Source: Actinomycetes bacterium
GTDB taxonomy: Bacteria > Actinomycetota > Acidimicrobiia > Acidimicrobiales > RAAP-2
Direction of reading: 5' to 3'
Assembly: GCA_021807965.1 (NCBI GenBank)
Contig: JAKBCI010000014.1
Location: 1-14,665 of the forward strand
Length of the DNA: 14,665 bases
Below are positions 1-7,688 of the stretch, piece after piece. The number at the start of each line of letters is the position of its first letter. The first letter of the stretch is position 1. A program made the translations under genes and the position numbers. Under the pieces are notes generated by a model. It saw nothing but the letters and a program-made list of their open reading frames with translations. It was not told the DNA's origin and ran no database searches.

Positions 1-243
1 CGTAGCGAGCCGTTACGCGGGCCAATCTGGTTGGTCCGGACTCGGTCCCGACTTGCCGGCCAGTGATCGGGCGGCGTCCACAACGGCCGCGCGGGCGGAG
101 CCAGAGTTGGTACGAATCGTTGGCTAGGGCGTTCGGGACAACGTCGAACTGAGTGGTACTTCAGGATCGACTCTGTACGCGACTGGGTCCGTTCGAGAAC
201 TTCTCGTTTGGCGGTCATGACGCCGTGGACATGGGGGTGCGAG
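1..243. other. Leader region upstream of the exported HExxE protein
   Basis: No gene is supported here. The in-frame codons upstream of the chosen ATG of the next gene (a TTG at 208 and an ATG at 217) encode residues unlike a signal peptide, so they are read as leader. I looked for a sigma-70 type promoter and found no convincing -35/-10 pair. The only clear signal is GGGGGTG at 233-239, a plausible ribosome binding site four bases before the ATG at 244. Confidence 0.4.
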
Positions 244-1548
244 ATGAGAAGGTCGAGACTATTGGCACTCGTCGGCGCCGGATTCTTGGCGATGGGTGTC
301 GTTGCACCACTGGGTGTCGCCAGTGGCTCCGCCATACCGATCATCAACGCTTCGAGCATGGTGCCGACCTTTACGACGCTCGGGGGGGCGACGGCTCAGC
401 CGAGCAGCGATACCGTCACCCACTTCTGGGACTCGAGCCTCAATCCGACGAACGGCGTGACCTACGGCTACAACATGGTGGGGGCAGACCCGAACACCTG
501 CGTCGGTTCGACGTGCACAACGTCGATTCCCGTGGACATCACGCCAATCAATCTCGTGGTTGGGGGTATGACCTTCTCGGCTGGCACAGCCACCTCGGGC
601 GTCTTGCAGGCGACACTGGCCTCACCGATCTTTACCGCCAACGACTACGGGTCGACGCCCGCCGCCACGGCCGCCGGCATATTCCCTAAGTACCCACAAA
701 TGGTTAAGGGCGCGGGTGGGAGTCTCTTGCCCGCAATGACGGGGCAGCCGCTCCAGCTCGAGGACGCAACGATGCGCGCCCAGTTCAATCAACAGGGCGC
801 GAATGACCCGTACCACGTGTATCTGGCACCGAACGTGCAGAGTCCGATCACTATCACGGTGCCGGGCAACGAGGGCACGCTGCTGGCGACGACGGTCGGG
901 GTCGTCTTCCCTGACGTCAGCTACGACTGGTGGGTTAGCCAGATCAAGCATCTCATCACCACTGCCCAGCCGACTCACCTGCCGCTGTACCTGACGAATA
1001 ACCTCATGCTCTACACCGGTCACAGCGTCTTCAACTGCTGTGTCATCGGCTTCCACGGGGCGACGTCGAGCGCGCACGGCAACGGGAACCAGTTCGTTCA
1101 GACCTACGCGTGGGCCTCGTGGGTGCAGCCCGGGATCTTCAACGCCTCGGGTTCGTACTGGGCGTTGCAGGACATTCACGCGCTGAGCCACGAAATATCG
1201 GAGTGGTCCGACGACCCCTTCGTCAATAACGCCGTCGAGCCGTGGCTGACGCCGACCGCCCCGCAGTACGGGTGCTCGGGGTACCTCGAGACCGGGGACC
1301 CGGTGGTGGGGATCGGCTTCGCGATGGGCACCAACACCTTTGAGCAACAGAACTATCCCAACGGTGCGACGAGCGCCGCCGACGGCTACTACCACCCCGA
1401 AGACGAGGTATTTCTGCCCTGGTTCATGCGTCTGGACCCCAGTGCGGCAGCGCCTACCCAGACGCCGACGTCGTCGGTGGGACGCTACACCCTGATGGGA
1501 ACGCTCAATCCCTTCCCGGGCTTCCAACAACCGGCGACGGGATGCTAG
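244..1548 (+). CDS. Exported protein with an HxxxHExxE motif, putative metal-binding or metalloprotease-like
   Basis: This encodes a 434-residue protein. The start at ATG 244 was chosen because it opens directly into a signal peptide: MRRSR, then a hydrophobic stretch LLALVGAGFLAMGVVAPLGV, then small residues near 28-32. GGGGGTG lies just upstream. The mature protein is rich in Gly, Thr, Pro and aromatic residues, as extracellular proteins often are. Near residues 312-320 it has HALSHEISE, followed by W-S-D-D-P and, further on, a Cys and the string LETGDP. An HE pair with a nearby second Glu and His is typical of zinc sites, but the canonical HExxH is absent. Cysteines at about 86, 91, 265, 266, 344 and the C-terminus may form disulfides. 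I do not recognise a named family with confidence. A secreted peptidase is possible; a non-catalytic metal-binding protein is equally open. It converges on the PLP enzyme gene 25 bases away. Confidence 0.85.
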   Translation: MRRSRLLALVGAGFLAMGVVAPLGVASGSAIPIINASSMVPTFTTLGGATAQPSSDTVTHFWDSSLNPTNGVTYGYNMVGADPNTCVGSTCTTSIPVDITPINLVVGGMTFSAGTATSGVLQATLASPIFTANDYGSTPAATAAGIFPKYPQMVKGAGGSLLPAMTGQPLQLEDATMRAQFNQQGANDPYHVYLAPNVQSPITITVPGNEGTLLATTVGVVFPDVSYDWWVSQIKHLITTAQPTHLPLYLTNNLMLYTGHSVFNCCVIGFHGATSSAHGNGNQFVQTYAWASWVQPGIFNASGSYWALQDIHALSHEISEWSDDPFVNNAVEPWLTPTAPQYGCSGYLETGDPVVGIGFAMGTNTFEQQNYPNGATSAADGYYHPEDEVFLPWFMRLDPSAAAPTQTPTSSVGRYTLMGTLNPFPGFQQPATGC

Positions 1549-1573
1549 GACCGGCGGTTGCGGCCAATCGCTA

Positions 1574-2761
1574 CTAGTCGACGGCTTTGCCCATTCGCGT
1601 AACAGCTTCGGTGAGGATGTCCTCGGTAGTGGCGAAGTTGAGGCGTACGTGGCCGGGACCGCCGGCGCCGAACGCGGCGCCATCGCTCAGGGCCACGCGC
1701 GCGTGCTCGAGGAAGTGCGACGCCGGGCCCGAGAGCGTTTCCATTCGCCCGCGCACGCCCTCAGTGTCGTGTAGCGCCAGCGCCCGCGCATCGAGCCAGG
1801 CGAGGTAGGTCGCGTCGCCGGGCTGGTAGCGCACCTGGGGCAGGTGCGTCGCGAGTAGCGCGACGAGCAGGTCTTGTCGGGCGACGAGGTCGCCGAGCAG
1901 CGCGTCGAGCCACGGATCACCCTCGAGCAGCGCAGCGCGCTGGGCAATGACACCGAGGTGGCTCGGTCCGGGAACGACCCGGTGCTCGAGTGTCGCGAGC
2001 ACGTCGGTGGCGTCGTCGCCGACTACGAGGGCGGCCGCCGGCGCGCCGGCGAGGTTGAAGGCCTTGGACGCCGAGAGTACCGCGACGCAACGTTGCGCCC
2101 CCGGCCGGCTCAGTAGCGGCGTGAATTCGCCGCGCAGCACCAGTGGCGCGTGGATCTCGTCGGCGATCACGCGCAGTCCGTACCCATCGGCGAGGTCGAG
2201 TACGTGGTCCAACTCGTTGCGACGATGCAGGGTGCCCGTTGGGTTGTGCGGGCTGCAGAGCAGGTAGACGGGATGTCGTGAGGCGTCGCGAGCTCGGGCG
2301 AAAGCCCGTTCCAACGCCTCGAAGTCGATCCGTCCGCCAGCGTCGAGCGGCGCCTCCTCGACGACCCGCCCGCTGTTCTCAGTGTAGGTATAGAACGGTG
2401 GGTAGACCGGGCAGTTGATGACGACGCGGTCACCGGGTTCCGTCAACGCTCCGATCGCGGCCGCGACGCCGCTCATGACGTTCGCGACGGCCCGGCCGCG
2501 GCCGGGTGCGACGTCCCAATCCCAGTGACGTCGCGCAAACCTGTCGAGCGCCTCGAGGTAGGCGGTCGCAATGGTGTAGCCGAGGTCACCGACTCGGGCG
2601 GCGCGCACGAGGGCGCGCTCGACGGGTTCAGCGAGGGGCGTGTCCATCTCGGCGACCCAGAGAGGGAGTACGTCATCGGGATAGCGACGCCACTTCTCAC
2701 TGGTACGTCGACGAAGGTCGTCGAGGCTCGACGCGACGAGCGGGCTGGATTCGTTGGCCAT
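1574..2761 (-). CDS. PLP-dependent aminotransferase of the MalY/PatB class, probable cystathionine beta-lyase
   Basis: The product is a 395-residue cytosolic fold-type I PLP enzyme. MalY/PatB proteins cleave C-S bonds in cystathionine or cysteine conjugates to a thiol, pyruvate and ammonia; some members act as aminotransferases. Visible landmarks, numbered from the chosen start, are LPLWVAEMD near 32-40, NCPVYPPF near 116-123, SPHNPTG near 170-176, the PLP-binding Asp in ADEIHAPLV (D201), the Schiff-base lysine in SASKAFNLAG (K233), DATYLAWLD near 316-324, and the substrate-carboxylate arginine in HVRLNFAT (R373). The order, spacing and length fit the MalY class closely. The reading frame is open 18 codons further upstream, but the family's usual N-terminal spacing before the WVAEMD motif favours ATG at 2761. 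The exact substrate cannot be read from the sequence. It may have its own regulation through the palindrome at 2809-2822. Confidence 0.92.
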   Translation of the reverse strand: MANESSPLVASSLDDLRRRTSEKWRRYPDDVLPLWVAEMDTPLAEPVERALVRAARVGDLGYTIATAYLEALDRFARRHWDWDVAPGRGRAVANVMSGVAAAIGALTEPGDRVVINCPVYPPFYTYTENSGRVVEEAPLDAGGRIDFEALERAFARARDASRHPVYLLCSPHNPTGTLHRRNELDHVLDLADGYGLRVIADEIHAPLVLRGEFTPLLSRPGAQRCVAVLSASKAFNLAGAPAAALVVGDDATDVLATLEHRVVPGPSHLGVIAQRAALLEGDPWLDALLGDLVARQDLLVALLATHLPQVRYQPGDATYLAWLDARALALHDTEGVRGRMETLSGPASHFLEHARVALSDGAAFGAGGPGHVRLNFATTEDILTEAVTRMGKAVD

Positions 2762-2808
2762 CGACCACGAACCTAGCCACTGGAGCGACGGCGGTGTTCG
2801 AGATCGCG

Positions 2809-2822
2809 AAACCACGTGGTTT
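2809..2822. promoter_or_regulatory. Perfect 14-bp palindrome upstream of the MalY-class gene
   Basis: AAACCACGTGGTTT reads the same on both strands. It lies 48 bases upstream of the PLP enzyme start and inside the 162-base gap that separates it from the end of the NERD gene. It has no loop and no following T-run, so it fits a dimeric repressor or activator site better than a terminator. The binding protein is unknown, and no clear -35/-10 pair was found beside it. Confidence 0.4.
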
Positions 2823-2923
2823 GGTCGTGGTGGTCGGCCGCGGACTCGGTTCGTTGAGCCATTCGATGCTACGTCCGCGCTACAACGTGTTGGGAAGGGG
2901 ACGTTCGAGCAGTGCTCGCCGTG

Positions 2924-3568
2924 TCAACTAACCCACGTGGAACGGCGACGGGCCACGGCGTAGATCGCGTCGACCTCGTCGGTGGCGAGGACGGTCGACT
3001 GACTGAGCAGCCAGCGTGCGACCTGCTTTCGTCCGACGACGTCGACGACTTCGGGGTCGCCCTTGTATCGCAGTTCAGAAGCCATAATGACAATGAGTGG
3101 CTGAGCATCAACTCGAAAGCCACACGCCCTCGATAGTCGCGCCGTCGCCCGCCTACCTTCAGTGCGTGCCTTGGCCACGTAAGGCTGGTACGTCCCATTG
3201 ACGTAGATCGCCCTCGGCGTAACCGTGACGCGTCCCCCGCGATGATTCTTAGTGTTGAGTGTGAAGACGCCCGATGGCCCGATGACCACGTGATCGATAT
3301 CAGTGTCACCGGTACCGAGAGGCACGCTGTGCAGGACCTTCCAGTTCTCACCAAGCTTGCGGAGTTGCCAACCGACTTCTTCTTCGCCTTCCGCTCCGCG
3401 GCGCCAAGCTCGCTCCTGGCTGTGTTCGCCAACGAAACGCAGCAGGGCCACCCGGAATGGATGCGCCACTTGAATGGCTTCAGCGCGACGCCGTAACGAC
3501 CCCCCGGGTCGATTGACCGACAGGTCGTCGTCATCGTTTCGATTGTCTACGTACGGCGAGTCCGTCAC
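2924..3568 (-). CDS. Stand-alone NERD (nuclease-related domain) protein
   Basis: This encodes about 214 residues from a GTG at 3568. The NERD domain covers roughly residues 55-160 and shows the family order: GAEGEEEVG near 58-66, then DTDIDHVVIGPSGVFTLNTKN near 88-108. NERD is grouped with the PD-(D/E)xK nuclease fold. The Asp of DIDHV (about D92) and the Lys of NTK (about K107) are present, but the usual acidic residue two before that Lys is Asn. The following PYVAKARTEGRRA segment resembles other actinobacterial NERD proteins. There is no signal peptide or membrane segment, so it is probably cytosolic. The start is uncertain: the frame stays open to TTG codons at 3604 and 3598, and GTG 3568 was preferred for AGGG eight bases upstream. 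The cellular role of stand-alone NERD proteins is not established. Confidence 0.85.
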   Translation of the reverse strand: MTDSPYVDNRNDDDDLSVNRPGGSLRRRAEAIQVAHPFRVALLRFVGEHSQERAWRRGAEGEEEVGWQLRKLGENWKVLHSVPLGTGDTDIDHVVIGPSGVFTLNTKNHRGGRVTVTPRAIYVNGTYQPYVAKARTEGRRATARLSRACGFRVDAQPLIVIMASELRYKGDPEVVDVVGRKQVARWLLSQSTVLATDEVDAIYAVARRRSTWVS

Positions 3569-3658
3569 TCCCGTGACCCTATCGCCGGTACCACGCAACC
3601 CCAACTGGTCCGGTCGCTCGCAGTTGAAGGCTCCAGTGGGTCGTTTATGGACGTTCGA

Positions 3659-6571
3659 TCATGGTGGTGGCGGGTGGTAGGGGACGACGGTGAGCGTGGC
3701 GGGATCAGACGGCCGACTGGTGCCGGTTGCGTTGGTGGCGCTGACGACGACGGTGTACGTCCCCGTGTCCGGCAGCGGCAGCGCTGCGGACGTCGCGGTC
3801 CCCCCCGCCGTTTGGCTACCGGTGGAGGGACCAGACCAGTTGATGGTGTAGGAGACGATGGCGGACCCGCCCAGTTGAGTGGGCGGCGACCAGGAAACTG
3901 ACGGACCGAACTGAAGGCCACCGCCCGACGTGGCCGTGATAGTGGGCGGACAGGGCGCCGCGTTACCCGATGTGGCGCACACGCTCGAGCTCGTTGGACC
4001 GTCGCCTGCGGCGTTACGAGCCAGCACGGTAAAGAAGTACGCGCCCGGCGAGGTGAGGGCGACGGTAACCGACGTGGTGCCCGCGAGTTCACTCGACCAC
4101 GCGCCCGTCGTACCCCACTGGACCAGGTATACCGAGATGGGCGATCCGTGGTCCGCTGGCGCGAGCCAGTTGAGAGTGACGGCGCCGCCGGTTGCGGTGC
4201 TGACTTGAAGTCCAGTAGGCGCGCTCGGCGGCGCGATAGCCGTCGCCGTGACGCACGGTGAGGTCGGACCATTGCCGAGCGAGTTGAACGCGATCACGCA
4301 GAAGGTATAGGGAACACCCCACGTCGGCAGATGAATGACCGCTTGCGTGCCCGCAGAAGCGGGCTGGGAGAACTGGCCGTTGGTCCACGAGACTTCGTAA
4401 CTGGTGAGTGGCAGCCCGCCGTCGGAGTCGGGCGGCGACCACGTCAACGTGGCGGATGGACCAGAGTAGGTCGCCGACGACAGTAGACCGGCGCTGACCG
4501 CGAGGTTGCTCGGCGCGCTCGGCGGCGACGTTGGCGTCAGGGTCAACTCGTTGGACGCGGGGCCAGTTCCCTCAGCGCTCGTGGCGGCCACGGTGACGCG
4601 GTAGGGGACACCCCACGCCGGAAGCGCGATGTAGGACGAACCGCCGGTAGCGGTAACGGTGCCCGACGTACCGTCACCAGACCAGACGATCTGGTAGCCG
4701 GTCGGCGTAGCGCAGCCCGTACACGACGGGGGCACGGTGAAGGTCGCCCAGCCCGCCGGCACGCTCCCCCCGTAGGCGGTCGTCAACGAACTTAGGGTGG
4801 GCGCGGCCGGTGGCGAGAGTGGAGTCGTAACCGACGTTGTCGCGTTACTCGATCCGCACGAGTTCGTCGTCGCGGTGACCGTCACCGGGTAGGTAGTCCC
4901 ACCGGACAGACCGGTGACCGTGGCGGTGGTCGCACTCGGACCGACGGTCGTCGACGTCGCGCCGACGCTGACGCCGTATCCGCTGATGCCACAGACGCCG
5001 GGCCACGTTGGCGCGAGCCAGGAGACGTCAACCGAGCTCGCCGGTGCGTTCGGATCCGGTGAGGCGGTCACGCTCTGCGGCGGACTTGGCTGGGTCGGCC
5101 ACGAGCCGCTGGCCAACGTTACTGTCGACACGGGCACGTCGACGGAGTCCGAGTACGAGAAGCCGAGTGCCGAGAGTGCGAAGCCAACGGTTGCTTGCAC
5201 GCCTCCTTGGAGACTCCAACCCGTCGCGGTTGCGTCGAGGCTCGCCGTGTCCTGCACACCGACCTGCGGTCCGACGCCGCCGACGTCGGGAATGCCGTAG
5301 AGAACCTGTAGGGCAGGGCCAATTCCCACGCCGACGGAACCCTGCCACACGTTCGTGTTCGTCGAGGTGCCCGTGAGCGCGAGCGTATTAGAGGACTGGA
5401 ACCCGCTCCCGTTGTAGCCAAAGGAGAAGGACGCACCGACGGAACCGTTGAGGCTCTCGCTGATGCTCTGGGTGAGGGCGTCGTCGACGGACCCATTGAC
5501 CGATGCGGTTACGTCCAAGTTGAAGGTAAAGCATCCAATCTCCGTGCACACCGTGCCGATGGTTACTGGCGGCAGGCTGACGCCGACGTGGCACGAGACC
5601 CCGCTGGTATCCGAGATCGTCAACTGACCACTGACCCCGGGGGACAAGGAGAAGCTCCCCGATATCTCGACTTGCCAGGGCGCGTACCACGGCCCCCACG
5701 ACCAGCCGAGATTGAGCGACGCCGATGGCTGGAAGTCGGCCGTACCGGACACGCTGAACATCGAGCCACAGCCGACCGACAGATCGTGCGGCGAGCGCGT
5801 GCGGGCGGCGGCGCTCAATCCGCCAAGTGACGCTGATGCGGCGGCGTAACGTGACGCGCGCATGTGAATAATGCCCCGCGAGAACGCGCGAAACGGTGTG
5901 GTCGGTGTCGTCACCATTGTGACCGTGGGGCCGACGCTATGCATCGAGACGATGGTGCCGAGGAGTCCGTGAGGAAGCCCCGGACCGACGGGCGCGACGA
6001 TCGTGTCGCCGGGCTGCAGTGCCGTCGTCGCTGTCGAGAGATGCAGTGACAGCGCGCCAAAGGCCGGTAAGAAGCGACCCTTGGGCACGATGACCTGGGA
6101 GCGGGCGAGCACCGTCGTACTGAGTGGCGCCTGATCGAAGTAGTTGACGCTCTCAACGAGCGGGAGGATCGAGGGCGTGGCGGTGACGACGAAACGATGG
6201 ACCTGGGTGGCGAACGCGCCACCGAATCCCGAGGGGTACGCCCGCCACGACTGTCCCAGGTCCGTGGTGAAGTTCACTGGACTAGCGACGAGCCAATACG
6301 TTCCCGGAATCTCCAGACAGGTGGAGCCCGAAGTGGGAAAGTCCTTGGTGACGCCGCTGGGTCCGTGTAGGACGACCGCGGCGCTCGACCCGACGGGTAC
6401 GTTGAGCACGGTGATCCGTAGTGGGGTGCACGTGTGATCCGTGCGATGAGACGCGGCCCGCGCGAATCCTTGCGCGCTGGCCGTTGTCGGCAGACTAAGC
6501 ACGAGCAGTACGGCCGCGCCAATGGCCAATCGATTGAACTGATGTTTCACCGGGTTACAAGATCGTCGCAC
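3659..6571 (-). CDS. Large exported protein with five C-terminal fibronectin type III domains
   Basis: The 970-residue product is probably secreted or held at the cell surface. GTG 6571 was chosen because GAGGGGG lies five bases upstream and the translation opens with a signal peptide: basic residues, then LAIGAAVLLVLSLPTTA, then an ASA-type cleavage site near residue 33. Residues about 35-490 are Gly/Ser/Thr-rich and beta-like with several NGS/NGT strings; I recognise no family there. Five Fn3-like domains follow at about 495-584, 587-681, 683-780, 781-871 and 873-964, each with the W-x-x-P core and the Y-x-V/F-x-V-x-A strand. Domains 2 and 3 share the string LP(A/T)WGVPY, a sign of duplication. 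The protein ends in PYHPPPP. There is no LPxTG sorting signal or C-terminal membrane helix. Fn3 arrays usually mediate carbohydrate or protein contact, or act as spacers. The frame is open up to 6739, but that extension would span the predicted promoter. Confidence 0.9.
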   Translation of the reverse strand: MRRSCNPVKHQFNRLAIGAAVLLVLSLPTTASAQGFARAASHRTDHTCTPLRITVLNVPVGSSAAVVLHGPSGVTKDFPTSGSTCLEIPGTYWLVASPVNFTTDLGQSWRAYPSGFGGAFATQVHRFVVTATPSILPLVESVNYFDQAPLSTTVLARSQVIVPKGRFLPAFGALSLHLSTATTALQPGDTIVAPVGPGLPHGLLGTIVSMHSVGPTVTMVTTPTTPFRAFSRGIIHMRASRYAAASASLGGLSAAARTRSPHDLSVGCGSMFSVSGTADFQPSASLNLGWSWGPWYAPWQVEISGSFSLSPGVSGQLTISDTSGVSCHVGVSLPPVTIGTVCTEIGCFTFNLDVTASVNGSVDDALTQSISESLNGSVGASFSFGYNGSGFQSSNTLALTGTSTNTNVWQGSVGVGIGPALQVLYGIPDVGGVGPQVGVQDTASLDATATGWSLQGGVQATVGFALSALGFSYSDSVDVPVSTVTLASGSWPTQPSPPQSVTASPDPNAPASSVDVSWLAPTWPGVCGISGYGVSVGATSTTVGPSATTATVTGLSGGTTYPVTVTATTNSCGSSNATTSVTTPLSPPAAPTLSSLTTAYGGSVPAGWATFTVPPSCTGCATPTGYQIVWSGDGTSGTVTATGGSSYIALPAWGVPYRVTVAATSAEGTGPASNELTLTPTSPPSAPSNLAVSAGLLSSATYSGPSATLTWSPPDSDGGLPLTSYEVSWTNGQFSQPASAGTQAVIHLPTWGVPYTFCVIAFNSLGNGPTSPCVTATAIAPPSAPTGLQVSTATGGAVTLNWLAPADHGSPISVYLVQWGTTGAWSSELAGTTSVTVALTSPGAYFFTVLARNAAGDGPTSSSVCATSGNAAPCPPTITATSGGGLQFGPSVSWSPPTQLGGSAIVSYTINWSGPSTGSQTAGGTATSAALPLPDTGTYTVVVSATNATGTSRPSDPATLTVVPYHPPPP

Positions 6572-6576
6572 GCGTA

Positions 6577-6583
6577 CCCCCTC
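6577..6583 (-). promoter_or_regulatory. Ribosome binding site fixing the start of the Fn3 protein
   Basis: GAGGGGG on the minus strand is followed by five bases and a GTG at 6571. A second GTG 21 bases downstream lacks such a site, so this decides the start. Confidence 0.6.
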
Positions 6584-6670
6584 GTGCGTCGCTTTGGGCC
6601 AGAGGGGCCTTCGCGACACCGCTCGCACGGTGGCCGCGCCGCGGGGGGTGCGACGTGGTCGCTCGACGTC

Positions 6671-6699
6671 ATGGTAGATCTCTCCACCGTCGATGGCAA
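6671..6699 (-). promoter_or_regulatory. Predicted sigma-70-like promoter of the Fn3 protein gene
   Basis: On the minus strand TTGCCA (6694-6699) is followed by exactly 17 bases and TACCAT (6671-6676). That is five of six and four of six matches to the -35 and -10 consensus. Transcription would start near 6664 and leave a leader of about 93 bases before GTG 6571. The layout closely copies the site at 9606-9634. Confidence 0.5.
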
Positions 6700-7003
6700 G
6701 CCGGAGTGGCCGTGGTCGTAGCCGCGTTGGCGCGAACAAGACGTTTAACTGACTCGTTCCTGGTGGGAGGCGATCCTGGACAGTGTGGCGAACCCGACGG
6801 GTCCGAAGAGCGGCTGGCGAACCACGGCTGCACCGTCACCGCAGGTCGGCCGGTCACGTCCCGTCGTTTCGCCAGGGCGTACGTAGATCCCTAGTCCAAA
6901 CGCGCCCATTATTCGTCGACTCGCGACGATCCACGGCCACCCGATGGTCAGCTACTGGTCGCCACGTCGTGTCGATATCGCGTCGATGGTCGTGGACGAG
7001 CGA
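6700..7003. other. Intergenic stretch between two exported-protein genes
   Basis: No gene, RNA or clear terminator is supported. Short frames here are low-complexity Arg/Pro-rich readings typical of GC-rich noncoding DNA. Transcription of the small exported-protein gene would have to end in this stretch, but I find no stem-loop with a T-run. Confidence 0.4.
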
Positions 7004-7657
7004 CTACCCGACGTTCATGCCGAGGTTCGAGATCGACGACACGTACCAGCGCCCAGTCAGGCGAACTACCGATACGGTGGCGTCCGACGTGGTAGTTGCT
7101 CCGGTCAGGTGCTCGATAAGCGCGACGCGCACTGTTTCGCTGGCGGGTCGGTGCGCGAGTATCGTGATCGAACCCACGGACAGCGAGATCGACGACGGTT
7201 CCCCGTAGAGGAGGTGTTGTTCGAACGTCGCGCGCTGCGCGCTCGACATCGAGGACCACTGCGTTCGCAGGTGCGCGAGCGCGCTCGGCCCACCGAAGAG
7301 GCCGACCAGCGCGAGGGAGCGAGCGGCGTAGGAGACGGTTTCGACGTCGCACGCGGGCATCAGGCCCCGGCTGCGCGCAATGGTGCTGGCGGCGTGCGCG
7401 GCCGTCGGCGCGCCGGTGCCGGCTACGAGTGGTCGAAAGGCGAAGAGATCCCGGCGCCACGCGATCCCACCGCGCAGCAGGTCACCCCACACGTCCAGGA
7501 TCGCCGTGCGGCACGCGGACGACGTGCGCTCGTAGGGTCGCAGCACACCGCGGTAGCGCGTGGCGCCACCGGCGTTGGCGCTCCCGCCGACGATGCCGAC
7601 GGTGACGAGCACGGCGATGATCATCGCCGATAGGTATCGCCTCGTTGTGTGGGACAA
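7004..7657 (-). CDS. Small exported protein of unknown function
   Basis: The product has 217 residues. The start is a TTG at 7657, fixed by AAAGGAG five bases upstream, the best ribosome binding site in the window. It opens with a signal peptide: TTRRY, then AMIIAVLVTVGIVGG, then an ANA cleavage site near residue 29. The mature part has two cysteines (about 49 and 102), which could form a disulfide. The C-terminal 60 residues, with a VVRLTGRWYVSS string, resemble the last strands of small NTF2-like or other alpha+beta extracytoplasmic domains; this is only a shape impression. It starts 31 bases after the propeller gene ends, so the two probably form one transcript and may work together outside the membrane. 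I do not recognise a family. Confidence 0.82.
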   Translation of the reverse strand: MSHTTRRYLSAMIIAVLVTVGIVGGSANAGGATRYRGVLRPYERTSSACRTAILDVWGDLLRGGIAWRRDLFAFRPLVAGTGAPTAAHAASTIARSRGLMPACDVETVSYAARSLALVGLFGGPSALAHLRTQWSSMSSAQRATFEQHLLYGEPSSISLSVGSITILAHRPASETVRVALIEHLTGATTTSDATVSVVRLTGRWYVSSISNLGMNVG

Positions 7658-7662
7658 GATGA

Positions 7663-7669
7663 CTCCTTT
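7663..7669 (-). promoter_or_regulatory. Strong ribosome binding site in front of a TTG start
   Basis: AAAGGAG on the minus strand lies five bases before TTG 7657 and in the 31-base gap after the upstream gene. It supports TTG as the real start and independent translation of the second gene of the pair. Confidence 0.75.
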
Positions 7670-7688
7670 CGTGAGCTTCGCGACCGGA

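Noticed and set aside
622..1683. 353-codon minus-strand frame opposite the exported HExxE gene
   Set aside because: It is Arg/Pro-rich, lacks any domain pattern and lies opposite a gene with a clear signal peptide. Long antisense frames are expected in GC-rich coding DNA.
2869..3534. 221-codon minus-strand frame overlapping the NERD gene in another frame
   Set aside because: The NERD motifs are in the other frame; this one is a low-complexity Ser/Arg/Thr reading.
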